Shown here: positions 25,261 to 38,507 of the stretch, one piece after another
Layout: every line of letters begins with the position of its first letter
Numbering within the stretch: position 1 is the first letter of the stretch
The notes under the pieces: generated by a model
Databases searched by the model: none
Told to the model about the DNA's origin: nothing
The model's input: only the letters and a program-made list of their open reading frames with translations
Assembly (NCBI GenBank): GCA_013399895.1
Contig: VXBA01000387.1
Span: 654,461-718,460, forward strand
Origin: Serilophus lunatus
Lineage: Eukaryota; Chordata; Aves; Passeriformes; Eurylaimidae
Length of the DNA stretch: 64,000 nucleotides
Reading direction: 5' to 3'
Made by a program: the position numbers and the translations under genes

Positions 25261-28200
25261 TTTGTACTTCAGAGGAGGCTGGTGGATAAAAATTACTTGA
25301 AAAGCCTCAGAACTTCAATTATTATTAGTAGTATTTTGGAAGGAACTGGAATGACTGAAAATAGATTTCCAATCTGCAGGGCAGTTTTGGTTTCACACAA
25401 AACTTCTGCTGTAATAGTTCAGTCTTTTTTCCCCAGTTCCTCTGAGCTCATCTACTTGCTTGCAAGAAAGACTAACTCGGCTTGAAAGACGAGACAGTCT
25501 TGCAAGTCTGTGTGCCTGTATACAGTATTTACACATTTTATCTGGGCTCTGAGGACACTCTGAGACACCAAAATTGTATTAATTAGAAGAATAGGACCAG
25601 CATTCCTATTGCTCTGCACATGCTGCTTAGGGAGGGAGAGCCTTTATGCAGGAATGTGAGCCTTGGCATCCTGAGACCTTGCTTGCAGCCTGCTTAAGGC
25701 TAGTGTAAAAGAGTTTTGGCTTTATCTGCCCTGTGCCCAGCAGACAGTAATGTCTTACAGTGGTCTGCCACATAAATTCACCTGACTTCATTCAGCTGAT
25801 GTTGTTTAGCTCTTGCCTGTGCTTGGTGCCTGCTGTGGAGAGCCTGCTCTGAAGTGCTGGTGAGTGCTCCTTTCACTGGTGAAGGGCTTTTCACAAATGT
25901 GTTTTATAGCAAAAGGAGCAAAAGCAGGAATGGGATAGGCAGCTGGGAGGCTGTAGGAAACATGTGAGGAGTACCAGCTCCCCACACGTAGCCAGGTGAG
26001 ATGTGGAGAAATGCTAGGATGCAATGCCAGGGCATAATACTTGAGGTGGTACATCTAAGCATGATAGGGGCAATGCTGTGTACAGGAGATTGGTACTGCA
26101 GGGTTTTGGGGGTATTTGAGCTAAGAGGACAGTGGACCACAAGCCACTGGGAGAATGAAGGGTAGATATTCTGGCATGCCCACAACCAGGTAGAAAACTC
26201 TGCCACAGAGCTGTGAAGAGAGCATTTCCTCTCTGGTGACTTTCATCCATGGGTGAAATTTAATTTTTCCTTGTTGCCTATAGGCATAGCAGATTTGCAG
26301 AAGTTAGTAACTTCTTCAGTAGTTAGGCTGAAAAGTTAAGTAACTTTGTCCAGGCCTTAAGGAAATCAAAGGGAAAACTCAGGTGACCTGACCTTACGCT
26401 CACATCCATGTCAGTGTGAACTGATAGCACAGGTCTGAAATGAAGCCTGCCGGGTTTCTCTCTGTGAAGTTGGCCTTTGCTAGACATACAACTGAGGGAA
26501 CAGCTTTTGCCACAAAATGTAGTCCAATTCAAATCCTGAACAAGACTCAAAAGTGACCGAGTTGAAAACCCTTGACATGAAGGAAATAACATTTCACTCG
26601 GTGCAGTTTTAATTTCATCCCTCTGCCCTGGAGTCAGAGGTTTCTGAGCAGAACAAGGGCTGTGGAGTGCACGTGCATTGTGGGGAGGGAAGCGTGTGGG
26701 GAGATGCTGCAATGTAACTAGTTTCTTACTCTTAGAAGCCTTCATGACTTTCGGGGAAAGGAAAAGGAAAAAAAAAAAAGAAGAAACGTTTTAAAAGAAT
26801 TTTTTTGAAAGAGGAGCTGAAAAAGACATCAAAACAGATCAAAGAAACTCATGGAAGTGGGGGAAAAAAAATGGAGAGAGGGAGGAAAAAAAAAAAGAAG
26901 GAAAAGCTCCTGCAGTAACATTGGATGAAAATTAAGCTTCTCAGATCTGTTTAAAAGATATTCTGTTTGATCTTTTATATCTTCTGCTCTGATTATCCAG
27001 GTTCCTTTTGATGTTGCTGAGCCCTATAGAACTGATATGTAAAAATACACATACATATGTATTAATACAGCGGGTATACATGCACATGCAGACACCCTCT
27101 CATTCTGTCATTGCTTCCTATGAGTGGGAGATGTGGAGCCAGTGGAGATGAGGCCACATAGGAGCAAGGTCTGGTGCTCTGACCCTGTGATATGTGAAGA
27201 ATGCTATGGTGTCCCTAGGTAAGAAAAACCTTCCTGCTCCTCTCCTTGGCAGGAGCCACTAGGAAAAACTGAGGTCGGAGGCACACAGATTAAAGGTAGG
27301 ATGCTGCAACTGTTTGGTGGCATCCACTGTGCACTTCCCAAGCCCTTGGGAAGTCATGGTCTGACAGACATGAAGATGTATATCTGTGGAAAAATACTGC
27401 TCCGAGCCAGTGCAAAAAAGCATCCACAGCAAAAAGGGGCACAGGATATCTGCTCCTTGGGATCTTGGAGCAATGTGTGCTACCACACAGTCCCCAGCAG
27501 AGATGCTCCACTTCATCCCCTCCTGACTACTCCCCATGCCCTCCCATCAAGACCAGCTCCAGACTGCTCGGCACTTTAGGACAAGTTGATTTTTTTATTG
27601 CCCTCCTCTTAGAATAAGGGAGCATGACCAGCCCCAGGATGGATCACCAATGCTATCAGGAGTATGGGGAAGGATTTTGCACAAAGCAGCAGAGATAGCC
27701 TCATCGTGCCAAGCCAGTTGCTGTTGCTGGGGCAGGAGGATGGAGGCAAATAGATGCTGCGTTAAAATTCATTCTTGACCAGGCAACAAGCTGACTTTGC
27801 CTCAGTGCCACCACCTGCAAGGGCGTCTCACACTTCTGTGACATGTGGCTATGCTGGAGGTAGCAGGACCCAACCCTGGTGGCTGCAATCAGCTCTGCAT
27901 CCCACACAAGCCCTGGCTGTGCCACTCTGACCTCTGCTCCCCACTGCTGTGGTGCCCACACACTTCCAAACCTTTAATCTGCTTACCCTCAGGAGGCCCT
28001 GGGAGGCAAGAAAAGTGGTGTTAAGCTCATTTTACAGCAGGAAACATGAGTGATTCCCATACAAATACTGTTCAAGTTGGCAGTAGAGGTGGGACCTACA
28101 CTGCACCTACCAAGGCTTTTGCTCTGGGCAGGAGGGCAGCTCTCTGCCTCCTACTCCCGTCTTTGTGTTCTTGGCTTTACAGTGCTAAATGCCATCTCCT

Positions 28201-29268
28201 ATAAGGAAAACTCCATCCTCCTTGTTCCTCCTCTACATAGACTAGCAGACATCACATTGCCTCCTCACTTATCACCCAGTTGTCCTGGATGAGTGAGCAC
28301 GATGAAGCATTCCATTTGAATTTGGGCTCAAATACATGCTTTCCTGCAATTTTAATACAACAGCATGCTTCTAATTGTTATGTTTGAAGAGGAGTGTAGG
28401 CAGCTGGGAGAAGTAGGCACAGTATTTTTTTTTCTTAGCTGAGGCTGGTACCGTTGGTTGTTTCAGCCCCTGGGCTCTGGCAGCCTGATCTGTCGTTACT
28501 AGATGCAGCTTTGTGTGTTTATTATTGTTTCTCCTCTCCCTGCTCTCTCCTCCACCCTCATTCAGAGGTTTCCAAAGTAGATTTCTTTATTACCACTCCC
28601 CTCCTTAAGCTCCCAGTTTAAAAGAAAAAAGGAAAATACACTGGAAAATTATTTTAGTTTTACAGATTGCAGTGAAATGATCAAAGGCTTATTTGTAGCT
28701 AATAGTGGACGTACACTACTCAATGAACTAAGATGGGGTAGAACATTTTATTCATACCCTTACAAATGTGTTCCTTTGAAAAAAAAAAATCAATGGAGGC
28801 AGATTTTTAATTAAAGCAGATTCTAATCCTTCCTGCCCCTGATGCTGCTACATGTTTTGTTGTTGTTGTGGCTGTTGTTATCTTATCTGGGCCTTTATAT
28901 TTTTATGTATTAGCCCCTGAGAACAGGAGATTGCAGCTCTGATTTCTCTGCTGGGGTTGGGGTAACAAAAAGAAGGTGGGCCTGTTGGAGTAAAATAGTT
29001 TTGTCTCCAATCTCTTTGTTACCCAGGTAAGGGTCAAACACCCCCTTCCTTGGGCTTTCCCCTCCTCCAGCTCTGGCGATGGATACAAAGGCTAAGCCTT
29101 GCTGTCTCCTTCTCTCCGTCCTTTTTACAGATGCAAATCCCCTCTGCTCAAGCTCAAGAGTGTCTCTGGGAATAAATGTGCTCTGTGGTAATGCTTTCAT
29201 TTGAAAGTGTTATGGATATCTGGAGCAGAACTGCTGAATAGCTAGCTTTTCTTTTTTATTTTTTTTTT
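25261..29268. other. Non-coding DNA with an A-rich purine run
   Basis: A purine-rich, A-rich stretch lies at about 26754-26906. GC rises at 27100-28000 without CpG enrichment or protein-like frames. A very strong polypyrimidine acceptor-like site near 29130 is followed by 60 bases ending at a GTAATG, open in one or two frames and not convincing. No gene recognised. Confidence 0.5.
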
Positions 29269-29269
29269 N
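29269..29269. other. Single ambiguous base (N)
   Basis: The only N in the window lies at the end of a poly(T) run (29252-29268). This is typical of a base-call ambiguity in a homopolymer rather than a scaffold gap. Confidence 0.95.
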
Positions 29270-29299
29270 ATCTCCAATTTCCTGCCTCTGTCCTGTGCA

Positions 29300-29358
29300 G
29301 AGTCATGGTCCTTGTGAGTACCTCCCAGCTCAGGAGATATGATGATCCTATGATTCTC
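29300..29358 (+). mobile_element. CR1 3'-end fragment
   Basis: Reads 'catggtccttgtgagtacct', then 'cccagctcaggagatat', then 'gatgatcctatgattctc'. This is a diverged form of the CR1 3' end (CCTTCCAACTCAGGATATT followed by ATTCTATG-like units) in sense on the + strand. Only about 60 bp can be aligned by eye. Confidence 0.7.
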
Positions 29359-30245
29359 ACTTCTTCAAACTCTCTCTCAGCTGCTGCCACTACACACAAG
29401 ATCAAGGGATTCCTAAAAAGGGTTTCATAATGAACATCCAAGACAAACATGTTTACTCCCAGCCTACCACAGCTGGACCAAGTGCTGGGCCTTGATGGTT
29501 TGGGAAGGACTGAATACACCTCCTCTCCCTCTCGTGGGTTCTGTCTGATGTCTACACGGGTCTCTGGACTTTTGGTCTTCAAATGTGTTGAAATGCTGAT
29601 TAAGTACATAGAAGTAGGAATTTAAAACAACTGGCAGTACCCAGATATTTCAATAATTCTAAAATCTAAACCAAAGAGATAGTGCCTTGGAGAATCTAAA
29701 TGAAGAATAGATTCACTCTCTATATCAATGCCTCCTGCTATGAGCTATGATCAGGCTGTGATGGAGGGAGATGACCGGGGTCTGGGCTGTTCCCTGCTAC
29801 CAGTCTTTCCTACAGGTCTTTTTCCAGACCCCACAGATGCCTTTTTTCTATGGACCTCCCTGACTTAATTCATGTCCAATGCCTAGACATTACTTAAGGG
29901 ATTCTCTTGATTCTGCAGGCACAAAGGTGACCTGTAACAGCCACAGACAGATTTGGATAAAACATTTTTCTTTGTGTGTGTCAATAGGACATCAAATCAG
30001 TGCTGCAGGGCCTGAGGAGAAGTTTGTCCTTTCTGTCTAACACCATGCATTTGGCCAGGTGCTGCCAAGAGGAAGGGCTTCACATGCCCCAAGCACAGAC
30101 CACTGCTGAAGGCACTGTACCTGACTGAATGGATCAGTGGTCCCATCTGCTGTGGCAAACTATACCATCATATGGGGAAGGAAACCAGTAGTTAAAACAC
30201 GCCTGGGGCTGATTTTTTAATTCATCTTATCCATGTAGCTTCTAT
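29359..30245. other. Non-coding DNA between CR1 ends
   Basis: Nothing recognised. The two CR1 remnants on either side are in opposite orientation. Confidence 0.55.
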
Positions 30246-30425
30246 ATAGAATCATTTAGGATAGAGATCATTGAGTTGATTTGTTAATCCAGCACCACCA
30301 TATTACCACCTTGAATTCTTTCAGGGATAGTGTTTCCAATCTTGCCCAGGCTAGATTATTCCAATGCCTGATCACTCTTTCAATGAAGAAATTTTTCATA
30401 ATATTCAATCTAAATATAATATCTA
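30246..30425 (-). mobile_element. CR1 LINE, degraded 3' end
   Basis: The left edge has ATAGAATCATTTAGG, the reverse complement of the CR1 terminus. The body then follows the same order as the copy at 1308-1763: 'tttcagggatagtgtttcca', then 'attccaatgcctgatcactc', then 'tttcaatgaag'. Translated on the minus strand it gives NFFIERVIRHWNNLA, matching the CR1 ORF2 C-terminal block, but with many substitutions. Similarity fades beyond about 30425. This copy is clearly older than the one at 1308. Confidence 0.85.
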
Positions 30426-31214
30426 ATGTATCTGTTTGAGCCTGACCCCCCAGATTTTGCCCACCTCTGACCCTCACTATCTTTAAAAGCTGATCTGGGC
30501 ATGCAGCTTTTCCCCATGTGAGTGAGTAAGTGCTGGTAGTCATACATATGGACTGAGATGTGTCAGTATACTTTTTACTTTGTTGTCCAAAATACACATC
30601 GACAAAATTTTTTTTTTAAAAAAAATGTTTCCAGTTTGCAAGAGTGTCCCTCCTGACCCAAAATGTAACAACTTTTCATTTTGTTATGTTTTGTTTCCTT
30701 TTCATTAAAAGCAAGCAGATTAATAAAAGAAATTGACAAAAAGGAAAAGAAATAGCTTTGTTTAAAAAATACCTCATCAGCACATTTTTTTCACATTTTC
30801 AATCAAGTAAACTGATTGTAGTATCTTATTATTTGATAGGAACATGCATATATTTCCATTCAATGCTTAACTATTTTTCCCCCAGTGAATAAAGTATCTG
30901 CCCAAAATCCTTCCTTACTTGTAATCTAGAATAACATTTTCATTATGTCTGCAAAGAAAGCTAAATATTGAATTCAATAATATGCAGATTTCGAGTTTTG
31001 CTTTTTAAAGGGTGGGATCCATTTGGAGAAATTTAAGTGTTTACTACAAGACATGTCTTCATATGGGGTAATTGCCCTTGGCTTTTCCGTGTAGTTAACA
31101 GGGATATGCGCCACAAAGTCTATGGCACAACTTTCCCCATGTTAATCATCTGTTTTCAGCCAAATCAAACTTCCCCTAAAAGTGCACTTTTCTCTCCATG
31201 TTCTCTATTGCAAG
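30426..31214. other. AT-rich non-coding DNA
   Basis: A/T homopolymer runs near 30607-30626 and generally low complexity. No gene recognised. Confidence 0.55.
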
Positions 31215-31273
31215 TCTTGACTGACTTGGAAGGATCATTGGAAGAATCTGCATTTCAATTAAATGTCTTCGAT
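31215..31273 (+). CDS. Candidate short internal exon, unknown protein
   Basis: A 59-base segment lies between an acceptor-like 'ctctattgcaag' with a pyrimidine-rich lead (31185-31214) and a good donor GTGAGTAAA at 31274. One frame stays open: LTDLEGSLEESAFQLNVFD, acidic and amphipathic, ending on a whole codon (GAT). The phase (two bases of a split codon at the start, none at the end) fits the candidates at 23215-23446 upstream and 38397-38507 downstream. It is short, so an open frame has little weight by itself. I do not recognise the protein. Confidence 0.22.
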
Positions 31274-34200
31274 GTGAGTAAATTTAGGGGATATTAAACT
31301 TGACCAACTAGTTTAAAAGTAGAGTTTATTCTTTAAAGCTGTTCAGGACAATAACGGGATTACGCAGAACCTTACAGGACTACAGTTTCCCTAAAGCTGG
31401 CTGTGCAACAGCACATGGAAATAAATGCTTCTAATTTCAGACTGCATACCTATGGGTAGAGGGACCAAATGTGCACAATAGTGCACAGTTTGTGTGGAAT
31501 TGCAAATACTCTGTAGAGGAAACACTACTAGCTGTATCCCTTCTCTGCTGAACTCATCTTCATTCTTTAATATTACCAAGACTTTAAAATGCATAGAAAA
31601 ATGAGAAGTGAGATATAAACAGCTTCCCTTGTCCCCACCATCCATGCTTATATAAGAAAACACACTCAAAAGAGGTAAAATACATATATATATATTTGAA
31701 AGATAAAATCCACTCAAAAATGTTATCTGTAACACCAGCGGAGTGTAAATTCTTTTAATAAATTCTGCTACAATGTCTTTGAAAATGTTATACGTGGAGA
31801 TTAAATTATATCCTGCCTCAACAGAACAGTAGTGACACCTTTTTGGTGGACCTAGGTTAGGGTAAGGTGTTTTTAGGCATTTCTCTGTGCCTCTCACTAT
31901 GATCTGAAGAAGGGCACTTCAGTCAGTACTTTGGGATAAATGTGTCTTTCACTACAGCATTATAAAACTATATATGTTTGGGTGTTATCATGGGAGTAGC
32001 TGCCTTGCTATTATGCATCTTTTTTCAATTGCATGGTATCGATTGATGGTGTAACAAAGCTTTTGAGTGATAGCTCAACAATGGAGAAGTTCGAGACTTC
32101 CTCTCTCTTTCCTCTCTTATTGGAAGGGAAAATATCTTGTCCTCAGCATTAATTAAACTCTGTGAAACTTGATCCTGCTATGAGAGACCTGTGTGTAGAT
32201 TCGTACTGTCTGACAACATCTTAAATTCTCTGACTGGCATTTACTTGGTAAATAAATAAGTGGAAGAAACCAACACTGCTCTAGAGAGGTGAAGCAAAAT
32301 TTTTGGTCTGTCTGGGAAATATGTGGGCCAAATTATCTGCTCTTGAAACCCACCAAGGCTGTAATGACACTCACTGATTTACACCATGAAAGGATGAGCT
32401 TCTGTAAGGAATTTACATCAGAGAGAAAGTCTGAGCCAGAGAGTGACAGCAATAGAGATCACCAGAGGGACCTTCTGTCCGGGGATCAGAAAAATCTGGT
32501 TTATGTCTTGCCTTGGAAAACACAGACTGATCCCTATGAATCCTAGGTCCATTTTCTTTTCTTCACTATTTATTTATATGTTTTGCATTTCTGTGTTTGT
32601 TGTGTGCTGGATAACATACAATGCTGCATGCCCAAATCTGCTTTCAAGTCAGACTTTCAGAGACTTTACCCTCAAATTGCCAGCTTTTGATCTGTGTTCA
32701 TGGTTTTGCCTAAAGATCTGTTTGAGCCTGTGGGATTTTTGCAGAGGTGAGGATGGAACTCTTAGGACAACTAAAATGAGTTCTGACTATATGAATATTG
32801 TGTTAACTCTACAGTAAATTGGGTAAGAAGAGTGGATTGAGGCAATATCTTCTAATTGTCAAAAATCAGTTGTTAGCACAGTGTTGGTCACTCTTTTTCT
32901 GAAACTCATCCAGGTATAGTTTGGGAAATAGAACAGGCCAAAAACTGTTTCCTATTTATCTGAAGTATAAATACGTGCACTTTTTTTTTGCCCGAGGAAG
33001 GAGAGATTAGCACTGTAAGTGTGAGCATACACCTATTTGTCCTTATTTACAAGGAATGCATCTATAATTATGTGGATGTAGTTCTTGTCCACAGTGATGT
33101 ATAATAGCAGGGATTTAAACTTTCTCCATTGTATGAACACACTATCCATATTAAAAACTCCATAAACAGAGACAACATAAGTCAGAACACTAATAATTTT
33201 TCCCCTGATTTTTATATATTTTTGATAAACATATACTGCTGGCCACTGCTTGAGAAAGGGTACTGGGTTTCATTTCTCTTTGATCAGAGGCTCTATAACG
33301 ACACACATATCCTAAAATATCTTCAAGGATAAAGCATTCCTGAGTTATTTCTTTTAACACCCCCACCCTCACATATATATATATATATTCCTGCTTAATC
33401 AGTTCATTCTAGCAACTGCATTTCTCCCCCTTAAAAATCAAGGGTGACTTTCAGCTCCCAGCATGATTGGAAAAAAAGTCTGACAGAGATTAAAGAAAAG
33501 AGTTGCTTTTCCCTTCCAGAATCTGAGTGGGAGGACAAGATTGGCAGAAGTTATTGGCCAAAATACCACTTAAGAGAGGCAAAGCTCTTCCTTGGACAGT
33601 CTCTTTCACATTCTACTTACAATAACAACAATAGCCTTGGTATAATTTTAAAAGAGAGAGTAGAGAAGGTGTGGGGGTGGGAAGGACAGGAATTACAGCC
33701 CTTATATTAATCAGATAGAAAAGCTCTGTCTCCCACAATTCTTTCATTAGCTGGCGAGACAGGTGCCCTCCGACCTCCAGCATCACTTACTTCCTTGGTA
33801 ACAACTACAGCTGGCAGATGATCCCTCTTGTAGACTTCATCCATATTCAAAGAGTTGTCACATCCAACTGATACTAAGAAGCTAATCAAGTAGAATTTTC
33901 TTTTCTATCTCCTTTTGTTCCCCCTCTTACTCCTTCTCTCATGCTAGAAAGATATTTTACCACCATGCAGTCAAATTCTTTTGAACCCTGAGAAAGGACC
34001 AGATCCATGGGGAAAGGGAGGAAATCCCTTTTCTGTTCACAATTGGAGCTTCTGAGGATGTTTCTTTTTTACACATCAAGAGCAGGACTGTTTTGCATTG
34101 CCATTAATGGCATTTAAGAACGACAAAGCACAAACAGAGGCTAGACTAAGAGCTATCTCACCACACTTGCTGTTTGAAGGCAGGTTGAAAATTTCCCATC

Positions 34201-37089
34201 AAAACTATTTTAAGACAGAAAATTAAATTTCCACTGCTGTCTAGGTTTTGGAAGATTGTGGCTTTATTAAATCAGTTGGTTTCACAACGGATAGAAGATG
34301 AATTAAAATTATTTTTTCCACAGACAAGGGTAATATTTCCATTGATGTTTTAATACTGTTTGCTTTTTTTCCCATGGTAAGCCCATCAGCTGTACTGTGC
34401 TTCTTCCCAGCGCTCAGAAGCAAACTTGCCAATGTGGTTCAGAAGTAGATAGCAAGAGTTTATATGAGAATGTTTTATTCACATTTGATGTCTTTTATAA
34501 ATATTTTTAACAGAAATCTCACGGTCATCTCTTCTAACCATATGCAAAGACTAACGTGAAGTATTTTCAAATGCTGAGGATGAAAATGTTGAATCTAAAA
34601 CAGTAACTACATAGGAAAATCTGACTGTTATATCCTTGATGAGAAAAAAGAACCAGAAGAATAATGAAGATGCCATTTCTGCACTTTTCCATTTTGAGAT
34701 TTATAGATTTCTGATCATTTGAATAACATGAATCATCTAGAGGAAAGTCTGAGGCCATTGGGTTCAGATAGACAGAAACTCTTCATTCACAACAGTATGT
34801 CAATGGTTGTCAGTCAAACGAGGGAAAGGGAACCAAAGTCAGGAATTTCTGCTCCAGAAAATGCAGCACTTTATTTCACTGTGAAAATCCAGAGCACATG
34901 GCATATTTTATTTCCAGCTTTGAAAATGACATAATGTTAGACAAGAGAATTCCTAAAATGACCCCTTTTTTTTCTGAAAAACATTTGTAAGCAACTGACC
35001 TGAAGAATCTCTAATAAAAAGAAAAAAAAATCTATAAACAATAAGCCTGTTACAATGCCACTGATTTGTACAGTTCAGAGGAAATGCTGACATCCTCCAT
35101 TTAAGCACTAGTTTCAAGCTACTGAAAATGCTGTTTTAAATCCTGGTGGCATCTGTTTCTCTTCTATGAGTTAATTCAAGGGAAATAAATGTGCAAAACC
35201 AGGGAAAGAAGGAAATTAAAGTCTTACTGGTAGAAGACAAACATCACTCCCACAAATCTCCCTTATTTCCACCATCCACTGCAAGGTTTCTTGTTAGAAT
35301 GGGCAATGCATAATTTACTCCTTATGTCTTTCCTTACATCATCCTGTGAGTACCGATTCTTCCTTAGGCATCCTTAGTGCTACTGCCATTCCTGTCACTG
35401 GTGCAAACTGAAGCTGGCTGGTGGGTTTACTCACAGGAGTGTGAGTGCTGCCAGATTCCTGATGCAACTTTTTAGCAGCCTCTGTCTTTATGACACTATT
35501 TTTGCATCTCCTTCTCACTCTCGCTTGCCTAGCAATGTCTTGCCTTGTGGATATTGGAGAGATAAGTTCATTTAAATGGAATTTGGTGTGTTATTGCACA
35601 AAATTACCTCTATTTACATCTGCTGCTTGTCACTTTCAATGCTCTATGTCTTTTATCACTTAATACTTCCAGTACCTGTCCATGCCAACTTTCAGTGGGC
35701 AGCAGTTGTAAACTCAGGTTAGCATTGCCTGCTGCATGCACTCCTTCCTATGGAAGCCCTTTAGTGAGATATGTGTGAACCAATGTCTTGGCCAAGAATA
35801 TTTGTTCATGGGTAAGACAGAGCTACAGTGTGCTGATATCCAAAAATACCAAGGCTGAATTATAGTTCCTACAGTGTTATTAACTCTTTGTCTACTGCAA
35901 AATGTCTGTACTGAGATCAGCTGAGAGGAAAAGAATAAAACTGAAAGTAAGCTTGTGGCTGGAGTGAGCACTGAACCTGAATCAGCAAAATGAGAAATGC
36001 TGATTTTTCGCTTATGGAAGACAGCTTAAATGTGAGTCAATGAGTAACTGCATAACAAAAGTTGTGTCCAGGACAAATTCAACAGGTGGAGACCCATCAG
36101 AGATCCCAGTGCCTTGAGTGAAAAGTACATACCTGGTACCTAGCCTGTCACGTTGCAGACTGTGTTGTCCAGTGGCTGAGCCACAACCTACAGAACAGTG
36201 TGTTACTCAGTCTAGTATGCGCTCCTGGTTGTATAGCACCATCACAGGTGCTAGGAAATCTTGAAAACCAACACATTTTCCTGTCTTACATGCCACATCC
36301 ATCACCTTCACCTCTGTTTACTTGTGTGAGCAATTCAGCAAAGGTGTTGAAAGGTTGAAGAGCAGCAGACTGCACTATTTCCACAGACCTCAGCAGGCAG
36401 TGGCTAATATCCCACATCTGCAGGAGCTCAAGCAATTACACTTTTCTTCTTGCATGTAGGCAGTGTGACACCCAAACACCTAACTGGCTAAAACAGCTAA
36501 GCCAAGAAACCTGCCCCCATGAAAATTAGGCACATTCCAACATGATATTGCTCCAGTTTGGATAAGACATGAGAGCTTTAAAGTCTTCCTGCCCTTTAGT
36601 CAGTGAGTTGTCATGGCACCAAAGTGTCTGCCACCCTGGTGTCTGACCATGAGCCTATTAAAATTGCATTGGAAGTTAACAATAAGGATGGAAAACAAAG
36701 ATCAAATGAATAATGCATAAACGAAGCACTTCAATTAGATATTGAAGAAAATAACATAAATATATTAGATAGCAAAATATCTTGAATTATAAATTAGATG
36801 GGGAATTTCTTTTTCTCCCCCCAATGGGAGGAAAAAATAAAGGGATATAAAGAGATACTTAATCTTTTATTGGTTGATGAGAATAAACTACGGATATTTA
36901 TACTTCTTTGCTGTTCAAGCTTAGTAATTTCATGTGTTTTTGCAAGATAACATTTGGGCCATGTGATTTCATCAACCAATCGAGCTGCCAGTCTCTTTCC
37001 TGACACTTGGTAATGAAGTGATATGGTAGGGTAGGACAAAGTCACCTTATCTTTTTATAAATGCATTGAGTGGCATTTGGGATGCCTCC
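31274..37089. other. Non-coding DNA, mostly AT-rich
   Basis: An AT dinucleotide run lies at 33373-33388 and a T-run near 32982-32990. A CAGAG then GTGAGG donor-like site near 32746 has no strong acceptor. The stretch 36640-37080 is AT-rich with TAAT, CCAAT-like and ATTGG words and leads into the CpG-rich island that follows. No gene or repeat family recognised. Confidence 0.5.
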
Positions 37090-37500
37090 CTACCTTTCCA
37101 GTTCATTTGCATTACACAAGAACCCTCTAAATGTTAAAGCTTCCTCTTGCAGTGAAAGTTTGACGCTTCCAGCAGCATTCAAGGATGTCTGTCTTGGAGT
37201 GGCATAAAAATAATGATGTGCAGTTGTGTGTGGGGGGACGGGGCTGTGTACGCGTGTGCGCAACAGCCGGCTGAGAGGCTCTGGAGCTGTCTCTGGCACC
37301 AAAGCAACGCGTGTCGTCCATCCAAGTTGACAGGCCTACCCAACCTGAAATCATCTGAGTGCAGTTTCTGAAATCGTTTGAAAGTGGAGTGTCAGGAAGA
37401 TGTTTGCATGGCGACTGACATCTCCTCCCGGCGTGGTTTAATGACATCCCTCCCTTGTCATAACTCTCCTCACGCTTCACAAATAATAACAGCGTTGGAA
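37090..37500. promoter_or_regulatory. CpG-rich candidate regulatory island
   Basis: 14 CpGs fall in 37201-37500, among the highest local densities in the window. It begins with an octamer-type ATTTGCAT at 37105-37112 and contains a repeated ACGCGTGT at 37250-37257 and 37307-37314. A 163-codon minus-strand frame crosses it (37127-37618) but looks like a by-product of few stop words in GC-richer DNA. It could be an enhancer or a weak promoter. It is too small and too modest in GC for a classic CpG island. Confidence 0.38.
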
Positions 37501-38396
37501 GAACTTGGCAAGACAGAGTTGGGAGCAGGAATGGGAATGTGAGGAAGGGCTGGGAGGCAGGAAAGTGCAAATCGCTGGAGACAAAACCACTTGAAAGGGC
37601 TTGAATCAGCCTGAGCATTCATACCTGGGAGGGCAGTGGGTGTTGCTTGCTTTCCATCATTCTCCCATTTGTTAAACAAAGGGTAGAGCTTTATTTGCCT
37701 TTGCCAATTAGCCCAATCTAGAGCAGCAGGCAAGAACGAAATCCCTCTTGGTATGGAGGCTTGTCTATAAAGGTGCTGGTTGTCTCTATGAATTTATTAC
37801 AATATATTTGCCAGGTGAAGGGAGGGAGAGGGCAGCAAATTCACTGCTGCCTTGAGAGTTTTCTCCTACCCCCACTGCTCTTCCGGCTTTGGTGTCAGGT
37901 TACAGTCTGAAATAAACAGGTGAGAGCTTAGGGGAACAAGGAGTTTGAAGTGCTGAGTTTTAAAACTAGCTCTATCATCTTTCTGGTGGCTCAGCTTGGG
38001 CACACTGACCCGTGCTTCAGTGCTTCAGTCACCTGCTTTGCACTAGGATTGAGGGATGAAGATTAATCCCAGAGCAGACCAAACACAGCAAGGTGATATG
38101 ATATGAAATATGTTACAACGTAGTCAGTAGGGGATTAACAGGGTTCTTTTAAAATGTTCTATCAACACTACATACCCTCAATTAAGTACAATTATAGCCA
38201 GGAAAAATAATCAAGCGCTAAATGACAGAGTCTATAGTGATTTGATATTTTCCCCATTTCCAGAGAAAGAGGCGTATCTTCCAAATATTTGCTAATTAGT
38301 GTTAAAGAACAGGCAACCAGACTTTTGGCCCCATTTTTGGTCAGTGCAATGTGTGTGTGAAAGATGTTGCCTCTGGATTTCTGGCAAGGAATGCAG
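37501..38396. other. Non-coding DNA
   Basis: AACAG then GTGAGAGC near 37915-37927 is a strong donor-like string with only tiny possible exons before it. Nothing else recognised. Confidence 0.5.
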
Positions 38397-38507
38397 CCAG
38401 CAGAAGAAGCCGTGTCACCCATGAAGTCTGTGTGCTGCCAGGCAGAGGAAAGACTTGTTTCTGTCAGGCATGAAGACAGCGAGAGAGCCGAGGAGCTGGA
38501 GAACCAG
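38397..38507 (+). CDS. Candidate coiled-coil-type internal exon
   Basis: 111 bases, exactly 37 codons, run from an AG at 38395-38396 to a CAG then GTACGC donor at 38508. The open frame gives a charged helix: PAEEAVSPMKSVCC, then QAEERLVSVRHEDSERAEEL, ending ENQ. Glu/Arg spacing suggests a coiled coil. Both ends fall on whole codons, so it can be joined in phase to 31273 before it and 60062 after it. Weak points are a poor pyrimidine tract before the acceptor and a 213-codon open frame on the opposite strand (38192-38833), so the region may simply be poor in stop words. I do not recognise the protein. Confidence 0.3.

Noticed and set aside
26323..26745. 140-codon minus-strand frame
   Set aside because: Ser/Pro/Leu-rich translation without motifs or splice support; consistent with chance.
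29116..29196. Very strong polypyrimidine acceptor with a 60-base segment
   Set aside because: The GTAATG donor is weak, the reading frame is ambiguous and its phase is incompatible with the neighbouring candidates.
37127..37618. 163-codon minus-strand frame across the CpG island
   Set aside because: GC-richer DNA has fewer stop words; the translation shows no family features.
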